A stretch of DNA of 64,000 nucleotides from Runella salmonicolor (GCF_024158025.1 NZ_JAMZEL010000002.1:248001-312000); one strand, 5' to 3'. Shown: positions 9,250 to 17,488, numbered from the stretch's first letter. Numbers and translations are program-made. Notes: a model not told the origin generated them from the letters alone.

Positions 9250-10396
9250 GGCGCTGAACAGCCTGCCAAATCCGTTCGGCCGACATGCACAGCGACAAGC
9301 GTATATAGCGTTGACCTTTGGGACCGAAAATAAAGCCCGGTGCAATAAAAATGTATTTTTGGTATAACAACTCATCCACTAACTGTTCGGCAGAAGCGAT
9401 GGTTTCGGGTAGTTTTGCCCACAAAAACATCCCTTCTTGGCTTTCGTCATAGGTACAATTCAGGGCATCCAAAAAGGCTTTTGCGGCATCTAGTCGACTG
9501 CGGTAGACCTCGTTTTGAGCCTGATGCCATTGGTCGGTATTTTGGAGGGCAGCGGCAGCGGCTTGTTGAATTCCCAAAAACATACCCGAATCCACGTTGC
9601 TTTTGATGGTTAATATTGCATCAATGTAGGCTTTTGCGCCCGATAGCCAGCCCACGCGCCAGCCCGCCATGTTGTGTGATTTGGACATGGAATTGAGCTC
9701 AATGGCCACTTCTTTAGCGCCTTCAATGGAAAGAAGGCTAATGGGAGGTTTCTGATTGAGAATCAGGCTATATGGGTTGTCGTGACAGAGCAATATTTTG
9801 TGTTGGTGCGCAAACCTTACGGCATTTTCAAACAATTCTCTGGTGGCGGGGGCACCCGTTGGCATGTGCGGGTAGTTGAGCCAAAGCAGTTTGGTTTGTG
9901 GACCTACCAGCGAATGCATGAATTCCCAATCTGGCTGCCAGCCTTGGTCTTCGAGCAGTGGGTATTCGAGGACTTTGGCACCCACCATTTGACTCACGGC
10001 GCGGTAGGCAGGATAGCCAAGTTCGGGCACCATGACCTCATCGCCTGCGTCTAAAAACGTCATGCTGATGTGAGTGATGCCTTCTTTGGAGCCAATCAAT
10101 GGCAAAATCTCGGTTTCGGGGTCTAATGTAACACCGTAGATTCTTTGGTACCACTGCGCAATGCCTTGGCGCAATGCTGGAATCCCTTTGTAAGATTGAT
10201 ACCCGTGACTGCCTGCTTCTAAAGCCGAACGATGAAGGGCTTCGATGGTGGCTTCGGAGGGCGATTGGTCGGGGTTCCCGATACCCATATTAATAACATC
10301 ATGCCCCGCCGAGATGAGCTTACGGACTTCGGCGAGTTTGACTGAAAAATAATATTCTTGGGCTTGGGTAGCGCGTTGGGCGAGCGAAATAATCAT
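9239..10396 (-). CDS. PLP-dependent class I/II aminotransferase
   Basis: 385 residues of fold-type I aminotransferase. The PLP lysine is Lys239 in SMSKSHNMAGWRVGW; the pyridine-binding Asp206 is in CHDNPY; GSKEG at 102-106 binds phosphate. The segment normally written NPTG reads PHMPTG (176-181), so the asparagine that contacts the PLP hydroxyl is Met178. Overall it resembles the LL-diaminopimelate/succinyl-DAP aminotransferase group; the amino donor and acceptor cannot be fixed. It is the last gene of a minus-strand run from the beta-CASP nuclease through accA, HAD and the M50 protease, 57 bases after the protease. Confidence 0.88.
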   Translation of the reverse strand: MIISLAQRATQAQEYYFSVKLAEVRKLISAGHDVINMGIGNPDQSPSEATIEALHRSALEAGSHGYQSYKGIPALRQGIAQWYQRIYGVTLDPETEILPLIGSKEGITHISMTFLDAGDEVMVPELGYPAYRAVSQMVGAKVLEYPLLEDQGWQPDWEFMHSLVGPQTKLLWLNYPHMPTGAPATRELFENAVRFAHQHKILLCHDNPYSLILNQKPPISLLSIEGAKEVAIELNSMSKSHNMAGWRVGWLSGAKAYIDAILTIKSNVDSGMFLGIQQAAAAALQNTDQWHQAQNEVYRSRLDAAKAFLDALNCTYDESQEGMFLWAKLPETIASAEQLVDELLYQKYIFIAPGFIFGPKGQRYIRLSLCMSAERIWQAVQRLKA

Positions 10397-10453
10397 TGAT
10401 GTGACGTTGGACGATAGACCTAAGCTATTGGAAGCTTTGTGCTAAGCCCCAAT

Positions 10454-11611
10454 TTACATGATAACAAACGGCTTTGGACTGAAACAAAGCACAAAGATAA
10501 GTAAAGTCAGCCAACCTAAAATTTGACGGGTACGATTTAACGGTAGAATATCTTCGGTGGGAGGGTGGTGAACGCCTAAAATACGCCCCAATAAAAACCC
10601 AAAAACCAAAAATCCAGAATATCCTTCCCAAGTGGGAAAGAGCATTGAAGTACCAAATTGAATGGCGACCGACAACAACGCCAACATCCAGCTGGTGAGT
10701 GGGTTTTCGTCGGTAATGCGACTGAAACAGATTTGTAAAAAGAGAATGTACAGGCCCAATGAACCGATTTTTTGCCAAAAAGCACCGTCATCGGCAATGG
10801 CAAATTCGTCGGGGCGGTACGAACCTAAACCCGCATACGTGATAAAAACAAAGAAAAGGATTGGCGCAACAATTTTGAAATTTTTGCCGCCAATGAGTCC
10901 GTACAACACGTGCCCGCCGTCTAATTGACCAATTGGGATGAGGTTGAGCGAAGTGAAAAACAACGCCAAATATCCCGCCAGAATCAGCGGATAGTGCATG
11001 ATTTCTTGCGGTGGAGGCAAACGAGTAGGGTCGGCGACGTAGTTTTTAAAGAATGAAAACAACAGGTTGTCGCCCAATAAGATATTGCCCGTCATGTTTT
11101 GATTGGCATACACCACGCGGGCAAAACCCATTCCAAATTTTTGGTATTCGGGGTGGATTTTGAAAATATAATCCAGCGTTGGGAGGGTGGCAAATCCATA
11201 CCATAAAACCCCAACCGCTACCACGAAACCTGCCAACGGGCCCGCAATGCCGATGTCAAAGTATTTTACCCGGGAGCGAATAAACTCTTTGATGCGAATA
11301 AATGCGCCCAAAGTTCCAATGGTTTGCCCAAAACCAAGCCAGAGCGGGATATAATAGGGAAGAGTGACGCGTACATGGTGGCGTTTTGCCGCAAAATAAT
11401 GCCCGAATTCGTGCACGGTCAAAATACCAAGAAAAGGAATAGAGAATCGAAACCCTTGCCAGAATTCAGACCACCCAAGCGGATTTTCAATTTTGAAAAA
11501 AGGTAAATCAAACGGCCGCCCAAACATCCATTCCGCGCCCGACAACGAGGTCGTTGCCAGTGTAACAATGAAAAGGGAAATTTGCAGGAATAGAGTGCGT
11601 TGATTTTTCAT
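10454..11611 (-). CDS. Site-2-protease-family (M50) membrane metalloprotease
   Basis: 385 residues with multiple hydrophobic segments. The zinc motif HEFGH is at 67-71 inside a membrane segment (LTVHEFGHYFAA). The third ligand motif LDGGH is at 230-234 (IPIGQLDGGHVLYG). Both are required for M50 intramembrane proteases. There is no PDZ domain, which sets it apart from RseP, and the C-terminal third is extra membrane helices, as in the plant EGY-like branch. Substrate unknown. It is co-directional with accA and the HAD gene, 33 bases downstream of the latter. Confidence 0.88.
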   Translation of the reverse strand: MKNQRTLFLQISLFIVTLATTSLSGAEWMFGRPFDLPFFKIENPLGWSEFWQGFRFSIPFLGILTVHEFGHYFAAKRHHVRVTLPYYIPLWLGFGQTIGTLGAFIRIKEFIRSRVKYFDIGIAGPLAGFVVAVGVLWYGFATLPTLDYIFKIHPEYQKFGMGFARVVYANQNMTGNILLGDNLLFSFFKNYVADPTRLPPPQEIMHYPLILAGYLALFFTSLNLIPIGQLDGGHVLYGLIGGKNFKIVAPILFFVFITYAGLGSYRPDEFAIADDGAFWQKIGSLGLYILFLQICFSRITDENPLTSWMLALLSVAIQFGTSMLFPTWEGYSGFLVFGFLLGRILGVHHPPTEDILPLNRTRQILGWLTLLIFVLCFSPKPFVIM

Positions 11612-11644
11612 AATGCTTTATTAAAAAGGGAAAGGGGCAACGCA

Positions 11645-12265
11645 TTAATAATCACGCAGATATTCCACGATGGAAGTGGGTTTTTGAACGTGGATGGTTT
11701 GAATGCCGCATTCGGCCGCGGCGCGAATGTTGTCGAGGTTGTCGTCCAGAAAAAGGGTTTCGCTGGCTTCGATACCCGCGTTGCTTAAAACTTGACGGTA
11801 GATGTCATGATGGGGTTTCATGATACCCATTTCGTAAGATAGAAACAGTTTTTCGAACAAATGGCTCAAATGTTCTATTTCGGCCGTACGATGCAAAATA
11901 GTGTTTACTTCATCAATGTGAATCGCGCTTGTGTTGCTCAACAGGAATAGCCGGTAGCCCTTTTGCGAAAGTTCCTGAATCTTATGAATACGTTCAATGG
12001 GTATATCAAGCAACAGGGAGTTCCAAGCCGTATCAATTTCGGCGTCAGTCCATTCGGGGGTTTGAAACAAATCCCTGACTAAACTGCGAAAGGCGAGAGG
12101 GGTTAAATTGCCCGTTTCGAATTTCTTAAAAACGTCGTTTTGTTGGATAAGTGAGTGGACGTTATCCAACGATTGATTGCTTAACTGCGCAAATGAACTT
12201 GCAGCCCTTGGCACATCAATGTTGATGATAACGTCCCCTAAATCGAAAATGATATTCTTGATCAT
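11645..12265 (-). CDS. HAD-superfamily hydrolase (IA, YihX-like)
   Basis: 206 residues starting MIKNIIFDLGDVIINIDV, the nucleophile Asp8 lying in the first HAD motif. Motif II is LFLLSNTSA, motif III the lysine in MGIMKPHHDIY, and motif IV the acidic pair FLDDNLDN. The cap is helical, and the first motif is closest to YihX-type sugar phosphatases. I choose the ATG at 12265, 13 bases after accA ends, because an upstream in-frame ATG at 12316 would overlap accA and add 17 residues before the first strand. Substrate unknown. Confidence 0.85.
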   Translation of the reverse strand: MIKNIIFDLGDVIINIDVPRAASSFAQLSNQSLDNVHSLIQQNDVFKKFETGNLTPLAFRSLVRDLFQTPEWTDAEIDTAWNSLLLDIPIERIHKIQELSQKGYRLFLLSNTSAIHIDEVNTILHRTAEIEHLSHLFEKLFLSYEMGIMKPHHDIYRQVLSNAGIEASETLFLDDNLDNIRAAAECGIQTIHVQKPTSIVEYLRDY

Positions 12266-12278
12266 AAAGCGTATTTGC

Positions 12279-13232
12279 TTACTCACTGAAAACGCCCATG
12301 GCACAAAACTTGTCAATGCGTTGGTTGATGCGTTCTTCGGGGGTTAATTGCTGGAGTTCTTTAATGTGCCCTAAAATGGTTTTTTTGAGCGTTTCGGCCA
12401 TCGTTTTATGGTCCAAATGCGCACCGCCAAGCGGCTCTTCCACAATGCCATCGACCAAACGGGCCATTTGCATGTCTTTGGCTGTTATCTTCATGGCTTC
12501 GGCGGCTTGTTCTTTAAAATTCCAGCTACGCCAAAGAATGGTTGAGCAGTTTTCGGGCGAAATGACCGAGTACCACGTGTTTTCGAGCATCAATACCCGG
12601 TCACCGATGGCAATGCCCAGCGCACCACCCGATGCACCTTCGCCAATGACGACGCATACCACGGGCACTTTGAGCATAAACATTTCTTTGAGGTTACGCG
12701 CAATGGCTTCACCCTGTCCGCGCTCCTCAGCTTCGAGTCCTGGAAAAGCACCTGGGGTATCAATCAACGTTACGATAGGCTTGTTGAATTTTTGGGCCAA
12801 CAGCATGAGTCGCAGGGCTTTGCGGTATCCTTCTGGATTCGCCATTCCGAAGTTACGCTGCTGCCGTTGCTTGGTATTGCGTCCTTTTTGTTGACCAATC
12901 ACCATCACCGTTTGACCATCCATGTTACAGAATCCACCCACCATTGCAGGGTCATCGCGGACGGTACGGTCGCCGTGGAGTTCAATGAATTCCTCACACA
13001 TCAGCTCGATATAATCGAGTGTATACGGTCGGTCGGGGTGGCGCGAAAGTTGCACCCGTTGCCACCGAGTAAGGTTGTGGGCGGTATCTTGCCGCAGTTG
13101 TATGATGCTGTCTTCGAGTCGGGCTACCGCTTCCGAGACATCTACTTGTGTCGTTTCGGCCAATTTTTTGAGCTCTATAAGCTTTGATTCAAGGTCAGCC
13201 ACCGGTTTTTCAAAATCTAAATAAGTTGGCAT
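12279..13232 (-). CDS. accA: Acetyl-CoA carboxylase carboxyltransferase subunit alpha
   Basis: 317 residues, normal for AccA, which with AccD transfers carboxyl from biotin to acetyl-CoA at the start of fatty-acid synthesis. Visible: the N-terminal helical part (LDFEKPVADLESKLIELKKL), ARHPDRPYTL-like segment (SRHPDRPYTLDYIE), IDTPGAFPGLEAEERGQ and the oxyanion region GEGASGGALGI. It lies 8 bases after the beta-CASP gene and 13 bases before the HAD gene, so it is clearly in an operon. accD is not in the window. Confidence 0.97.
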   Translation of the reverse strand: MPTYLDFEKPVADLESKLIELKKLAETTQVDVSEAVARLEDSIIQLRQDTAHNLTRWQRVQLSRHPDRPYTLDYIELMCEEFIELHGDRTVRDDPAMVGGFCNMDGQTVMVIGQQKGRNTKQRQQRNFGMANPEGYRKALRLMLLAQKFNKPIVTLIDTPGAFPGLEAEERGQGEAIARNLKEMFMLKVPVVCVVIGEGASGGALGIAIGDRVLMLENTWYSVISPENCSTILWRSWNFKEQAAEAMKITAKDMQMARLVDGIVEEPLGGAHLDHKTMAETLKKTILGHIKELQQLTPEERINQRIDKFCAMGVFSE

Positions 13233-13240
13233 AGAGTTGC

Positions 13241-14683
13241 TTACAATTCAAATGTTTGTCCCTTTTGGGGAATCTCAATGTTTTTGTAACCGACTGATTC
13301 TAGGGTTTCCTTAAACGCCTCCATACTTGGCGTTTCTCCGTGAACAAGGAATACTCTTTTCAAGTGGTCGGGCGATTGCTTTTGGACAAATTCGACCAAG
13401 TCGTCGCGGTCTCCGTGACCGCTAAATACGTCAATTTTTTCGATATTGGCCAATACTTGTTCGTCTTTCCCCCGGATGCGTAGCGTGGTTTGACCATTCA
13501 TTAGGCGCCAACCAAGGGTTCCTTCGGCACAATATCCAATGAGCAAAATAGTGCAGTAAGGATTGCTAATGTTCTGAGCCACATGGTATTCCACTCGTCC
13601 GCCCTGTATCATTCCCGAAGATGAAATGATAATACAAGGCTCGGCATGATTGGAAATGCTACGGCTTACTTCTGTTTTTTCGACGTAAATTAAATTTTCA
13701 AAATCAAACAAGGATTCGTTCTCTTCCTGAAACTCGCGGGCCTCCCGATTGAGCATCCGGATGTTTCGTTGATACACCCTCGAACTCTCAAAAGCTAGGG
13801 GGCTATCGGCAAAAACTTTGATGGGAGGGAGGTTATGTTCGTTGTATAGTTTATTGAGCGTGTAGAGCAACGCCTGCGTTCTGCCAACGCTGAAAGAAGG
13901 GATAATGAGCCGCCCGGGAATATCCACGCACGTACGCTTTATGACATCGGCCAATGCGGCTTCGGGACTGAGGTTGTTCTCATGGACACGATTACCGTAA
14001 GTAGACTCGCACACGAGGTAGTCTACGGGTGGAAGAACGCCCGGGTCAATTAACAAAGGATAGCCTTTTCGACCAATATCTCCCGAAAAACCGATGGTTT
14101 TCTTTTGGCCGTTTTCCCATACTTCAATCAAAATATGAGCCGCACCCAACAAATGCCCTGCTGGAACAAACGTAACAAAACACTGATCAGCTACTTTGAA
14201 CCGGCGATTAAACGCCAGTGGTACGAAGTTTTCGAGCGCATCCTTTACTTGTTTTTCCAAGTATAAATCTTTGGGCAATTCTTTTTTCTTGCGTCCTTTT
14301 CGGTATTTTTTTTGACTGTCGGCGCTGTTGATTTCGTTTAGCCGCTTTTGATTAAGCATGGCGGCATCTTTCAACAGAATGGCCGTTAACCCATAGGTAG
14401 GGGCGGTACAAAGCACTTGACCTTCGTATCCGTCGCGGTACAGGTTAGGGATATTTCCTGAATGGTCAATGTGGGCGTGGGTGAGCAATACAAGATTGAT
14501 GACAGATGCATCAAACGGGAACAAGGCATTGGGAAATGGGCTGGCTTCTTTGGTGTTACGCTTACGATCACCGCTCTCAAAATCGGAACCACAATCAATC
14601 AAAATCCGATAATCATCATCTAATTCGAGAAGGTACATGCTGCCCGTCACTTGTTGGGCAGCCCCCCAAAACGTTAATTTCAT
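13241..14683 (-). CDS. Beta-CASP metallo-beta-lactamase-fold nuclease (CPSF/Ysh1-like)
   Basis: 480 residues. The MBL metal motif is HAHIDHSG (His69, His71, Asp73, His74), followed by GHLLGAAHILIE and FSGDIGR, and then the beta-CASP cap (SFSVGRTQALLYTL, SSSGMIQGGRVEYH) with a final VHGE. This order identifies the RNA/DNA-processing beta-CASP group rather than a lactamase. I start at MKLTFWGAAQQ (14683), the usual family start; an ATG 17 codons upstream (14734) is possible. A TAnnTTTG match (CAAATGTA on the plus strand at 14779-14786) may be the operon promoter. Confidence 0.9.
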   Translation of the reverse strand: MKLTFWGAAQQVTGSMYLLELDDDYRILIDCGSDFESGDRKRNTKEASPFPNALFPFDASVINLVLLTHAHIDHSGNIPNLYRDGYEGQVLCTAPTYGLTAILLKDAAMLNQKRLNEINSADSQKKYRKGRKKKELPKDLYLEKQVKDALENFVPLAFNRRFKVADQCFVTFVPAGHLLGAAHILIEVWENGQKKTIGFSGDIGRKGYPLLIDPGVLPPVDYLVCESTYGNRVHENNLSPEAALADVIKRTCVDIPGRLIIPSFSVGRTQALLYTLNKLYNEHNLPPIKVFADSPLAFESSRVYQRNIRMLNREAREFQEENESLFDFENLIYVEKTEVSRSISNHAEPCIIISSSGMIQGGRVEYHVAQNISNPYCTILLIGYCAEGTLGWRLMNGQTTLRIRGKDEQVLANIEKIDVFSGHGDRDDLVEFVQKQSPDHLKRVFLVHGETPSMEAFKETLESVGYKNIEIPQKGQTFEL

Positions 14684-14929
14684 ATATGTCAGATGCCCCG
14701 ATCCCAAGGGGAGTTTTGTTTCATTCTTCAACATAATGGGACAGGCCTATTGCATGAGGCATTGAAGAATGGATTACGCAAATGTATCAAAAACTACGTA
14801 ATTCTGGTATTTTACCAATAGAACCGCCTCGGATTTCTTACAGCACCAACAATTAACCATCTGAGACGGAGAAGTGTTCAGAAGACTAAAGAAAAGGAAG
14901 AGAATATGTACTAACTGGGCTATTTGATT

Positions 14930-15406
14930 TTATACATCCAACGGAATGGAGCGCGCAATGCGCTCTTCGAGAGAGATAAACGTTTCGGTGCGTTGAATAC
15001 CACTGACTTTTTGAATCTTATCGTGTAATACCTGTCGAAGGTGCTGGGTATCGCGACAGACAATCTTGGCAAAGATACTGTAAATGCCTGTTGTATAGTG
15101 TATATTGACCACTTCGGGGATTTTTTCGAGCTGCACAGCCACGTCTTCGTACATCGAGCTTTTATCAAGGTAAATTCCTAAAAATGCGCTGATGTCCCAG
15201 CCCAATTTTGTTTGGTCTACCAAAAGTTGTGCTCCTTTGACAATGCCTAGTTGCTCCAATTTTTTCATGCGCACGTGCACGGTGCCTCCAGATACGTGTA
15301 CGCGCTTGCCTATTTCGGTGTATGGAAGATGGGCGTCGTCGAGTAAAATAGCGAGGATTTTAAGGTCGGTTCCGTCAATTTTATCAATTTCTAAATTTTT
15401 GTCCAT
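14930..15406 (-). CDS. Lrp/AsnC-family transcriptional regulator
   Basis: 158 residues from the ATG at 15406 (MDKNLEIDKIDGTDLKIL). The N-terminal winged HTH covers about 10-65 (LPYTEIGKRVHVSGGTVHVR is the recognition region) and the C-terminal RAM domain about 75-150 (VNIHYTTGIYSIFAKIVCRD). Family members sense amino acids and bind palindromic DNA as octamers. A 24-bp perfect palindrome lies 11 bases upstream of the start codon and is the obvious autoregulatory site. An upstream in-frame ATG at 15466 would translate through the palindrome and is rejected. It diverges from the tRNA-like RNA. Confidence 0.9.
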   Translation of the reverse strand: MDKNLEIDKIDGTDLKILAILLDDAHLPYTEIGKRVHVSGGTVHVRMKKLEQLGIVKGAQLLVDQTKLGWDISAFLGIYLDKSSMYEDVAVQLEKIPEVVNIHYTTGIYSIFAKIVCRDTQHLRQVLHDKIQKVSGIQRTETFISLEERIARSIPLDV

Positions 15407-15417
15407 GATGAAGTGAT

Positions 15418-15471
15418 AAATTTTGATTTCTTTCAACAAAAATGCCGTTTTGTTGAAAGAAATCAAAATTT
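15418..15471. promoter_or_regulatory. 24-bp perfect palindrome, likely operator of the Lrp/AsnC gene
   Basis: Arms 15418-15441 and 15448-15471 are exact inverse complements with a 6-base spacer (ATGCCG). The core reads TTTCAACAAAA...TTTTGTTGAAA. It sits between the regulator start (15406) and the -33 element of the divergent RNA promoter (15493). On RNA it would also form a long hairpin in the lrp leader. Confidence 0.7.
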
Positions 15472-15492
15472 TTAAAAATATTTATGTAAAAT

Positions 15493-15523
15493 TTGCAATA
15501 AATAAGAAACTCTATTAATTTTG
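15493..15523 (+). promoter_or_regulatory. Promoter of the tRNA-like RNA
   Basis: TTG at 15493-15495, 20-base spacer, TAATTTTG at 15516-15523. This is a perfect phylum-consensus promoter pointing away from the regulator, with a start expected near 15530. The first feature downstream is the tRNA-like fold, not a protein gene. Confidence 0.7.
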
Positions 15524-15529
15524 CATTGT

Positions 15530-15957
15530 CAATTTACCGAAAAGCAGCGCTTAGTCAGTAAATTCAAAAAGTAAAGTTCTTTTATACTGTAGGATGATGA
15601 AACTTGGCAGCCATGCCCTCCTGTCTCGGGGGTGGTGACAACAGGACAAACACGATATAATGCCGGCACTCTAGTCGACTGGGGTAGACCACCAAACTTT
15701 GTATCGCGGCTAACTGCACCGTGGGCGGTTCGAATCCCCCTCCTACAGCAAGCAAACTCAGGCAGTGCCAACTGACTGAATCGTATTGAAGGATAGCTTG
15801 TTGGATTATATCTATTTCCACTTGTTATCCTTTTAAAATATAAAGTGACGTGTCGTTTTGACACAATCTCTAAAAATAAAACTATTTGGTTTTTAGTTTG
15901 TTGATGAAGTGTAATTGCGACACGCAGGCTCAATTTTGAGGCCTGTGTGTTTTTTTT
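15530..15957 (+). ncRNA. Candidate structured RNA containing a tRNA-like domain with a 91-base variable region
   Basis: From 15589 to 15749 a type II tRNA-like fold can be drawn. Acceptor: TGTAGGA (15589-15595) pairs fully with TCCTACA (15742-15748). D arm: ATG/CAT with a loop containing GG. Anticodon-like arm: CCCTC/GGGGG with 7-base loop CTGTCTC. T arm: GGCGG TTCGAAT CCCCC with one C:C mismatch at 51-63. Between the last two arms lie 91 bases (15634-15724) instead of about 5-20; they pair internally (GGTG/CACC at 15635 and 15718; CGATA/TATCG at 15654 and 15703). The loop triplet is GTC followed by T, where position 37 is nearly always a purine. A consensus promoter precedes it, and a hairpin with eight Ts at 15921-15957 is the first terminator after it. 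The transcript ends are inferred. Confidence 0.5.
15921..15957 (+). terminator. Rho-independent terminator after the tRNA-like RNA
   Basis: Arms CACGCAGGCTCA (15921-15932) and TGAGGCCTGTGTG (15937-15949) form a stem with one bulge and a G-T pair, followed by eight Ts. It lies 84 bases before the DUF819 gene and is the natural end of the upstream transcript. Confidence 0.8.
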
Positions 15958-16040
15958 GTGCCCAACTAAGACCGCTGAGGTTGGGACGACTGCAAAAGTT
16001 TGCTTTGATTTGCATTTCATTTTCCTAACCTCTTATACAC

Positions 16041-17273
16041 ATGATCCATTCCGACGCGGCAGTGCTTGGTCTTCTTTTTGTAGTTTTGGCACTTATTTTT
16101 CACACCGCTTCGCTCAAACATCCCTTCTGGCAAAAATTTTATGGAATTGTACCGCCCTTGTTGCTCTGTTATTTTGTGCCAGGGCTTTTAAATACCTTTG
16201 GGGTAATATCAGGCGAAGAATCAAAACTTTATCCTGTGGTTTCACAGTACTTGTTGCCCGCGTGTTTGGTTTATTTTACCCTCGGAATGGATTTTAAGGC
16301 CGTTATGAAACTTGGCCCGAAGGCATTGATGGTGTTTCTGGCGGGAACTTTGGGGGTTATGGTGGGTGGGCCCGTGGCGGTTGGGCTAGTGAAAATCATA
16401 AACCCAGAGATAGTGGGAGGTGAAGGCGCCAATGCGGTTTGGCGGGGATTGGCCACCATTGCTGGAAGTTGGATTGGGGGAGGGGCCAATCAAACGGCGT
16501 TGAAAGAAGTGTTTCAGCCCAGCGACCGTCTGTTCTCGCAGGTCATTGCGGTAGATGTCATTACGGCCGAAATCTGGATGGCGGTATTGATTTACGGAGT
16601 TGGTTTTTCGGCCCGCATCGACCGGGCCTTTAAGGCGGATGTTTCGGCCATTGATGAATTGAGACACCGGCTCGATAGTGAACAGAAAGCCTCTCAGCGG
16701 ATTTTTAGCCTGCGCGATATCGTCTTGATTGCGGCGGTCGGATTCGGTGCAACGGGTTTGTCACACCTTTTGGCCGATTTTATTGCTCCTTTTATCAAAA
16801 CTAACTATCCTTCCCTTGAAAAATTGAGCTTGACTTCTACTTTCTTCTGGATAGTCTCAATCGTTACGTTTATTGGTATTCTTTTGTCATTTACGCCGCT
16901 TCGCAAACTTGAATTTGCGGGGGCTTCCAAAATAGGCTCTCTGTTTTTGTATCTTTTGGTGGCAACGATCGGAATGAAAATGGATTTGTTTGCGGTAGCC
17001 GAAAATCCTGGGCTATTTTTGGTGGGTATTATTTGGATGGCGATTCACATCATCATTACGCTTAGCGTGGCAAAACTGGTGAAAGCGCCTTTTTTCTTCA
17101 CGGCGGTGGGCTCACAGGCCAATATTGGTGGAGCAGCTTCGGCGCCTGTCGTGGCGGCGGCTTTTCATGCTTCATTGGCTCCCGTTGGGGTTTTGCTCTC
17201 AATTTTGGGCTATGCCTTAGGGACTTATTGTGGATATTTAACGGGTCTTATGATGCAATGGGTTGCGTCATAA
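16041..17273 (+). CDS. DUF819-family membrane protein
   Basis: 410 residues, almost entirely hydrophobic with about ten membrane segments. Glycine-rich patches such as GTLGVMVGGPVAVGL and SWIGGGANQTAL, and the repeat near the C-terminus FFTAVGSQANIGGAASAPVVAAAF, are characteristic of DUF819 (YjcL-like) proteins. The two inverted halves with matching GGGANQ and GSQANIGG signatures suggest a secondary transporter, but no substrate is known. The ATG at 16041 follows a terminator by 83 bases. The last 11 codons and stop lie inside a 17-bp hairpin (17241-17280). Confidence 0.85.
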   Translation: MIHSDAAVLGLLFVVLALIFHTASLKHPFWQKFYGIVPPLLLCYFVPGLLNTFGVISGEESKLYPVVSQYLLPACLVYFTLGMDFKAVMKLGPKALMVFLAGTLGVMVGGPVAVGLVKIINPEIVGGEGANAVWRGLATIAGSWIGGGANQTALKEVFQPSDRLFSQVIAVDVITAEIWMAVLIYGVGFSARIDRAFKADVSAIDELRHRLDSEQKASQRIFSLRDIVLIAAVGFGATGLSHLLADFIAPFIKTNYPSLEKLSLTSTFFWIVSIVTFIGILLSFTPLRKLEFAGASKIGSLFLYLLVATIGMKMDLFAVAENPGLFLVGIIWMAIHIIITLSVAKLVKAPFFFTAVGSQANIGGAASAPVVAAAFHASLAPVGVLLSILGYALGTYCGYLTGLMMQWVAS

Positions 17274-17280
17274 GACCCGT
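17241..17280. terminator. Hairpin overlapping the stop codon of the DUF819 gene
   Basis: A 13-bp perfect stem (ACGGGTCTTATGA at 17241-17253 with 17268-17280) continues by 4 more pairs, one of them G-T, to a 6-base loop. It spans the last 11 codons and the stop. No T-tract follows, so a terminator role is uncertain. Confidence 0.45.
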
Positions 17281-17317
17281 GTGGGAATTACTTATGGGCT
17301 AGGGGCGTGGGCTAACA

Positions 17318-17488
17318 TCAATTAAAAAGATAGAAACGCCGCTGGCAACTATCGCATCGGTAGTATTTTAGGGGCAAAAAGAATAAAACACTTCGTACAA
17401 AAAGAGGGCGTCTTCGTCGGTCAATGGCAACAGATTTACAATAAGGGCATTTCTGCTCTTTAGTAGGGGTTAAAATGGGCGATTCCAT
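17318..17488 (-). CDS. 56-residue zinc-ribbon protein
   Basis: A short gene on the minus strand, ATG at 17486-17488, TGA at 17318-17320. The product begins MESPILTPTKEQKCPYC and contains two CxxC knuckles, CPYC at 14-17 and CDSC at 45-48, separated by a basic stretch (DRRRRPL) and a hydrophobic one (SVLFFLPLKYY). Paired CxxC motifs at this spacing are typical of a zinc ribbon. The knuckle layout and the absence of stops argue for a real gene. It is convergent with the DUF819 gene. Function unknown; nucleic-acid binding is possible. Confidence 0.65.
   Translation of the reverse strand: MESPILTPTKEQKCPYCKSVAIDRRRRPLFVRSVLFFLPLKYYRCDSCQRRFYLFN

Noticed and set aside
10425..10803. Two overlapping minus-strand frames within the M50 protease gene
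   Set aside because: They are out-of-frame readings of a well-supported membrane protease gene.
15589..15749. Interpretation as tmRNA or as a tRNA with a group I intron
   Set aside because: No tag-peptide frame or tmRNA-like ends were seen. The insertion is in the variable region, not in the anticodon loop where bacterial tRNA introns lie, and it is shorter than a group I intron.
15582..15821. 79-codon open frame on the minus strand
   Set aside because: Antisense to the tRNA-like element; its composition comes from the RNA, not from a protein.
15529..16020. 163-codon open frame on the minus strand
   Set aside because: It reads antisense through the tRNA-like fold and the terminator. The GGFEPPT-like peptide in a sister frame is the usual by-product of a tRNA T arm.
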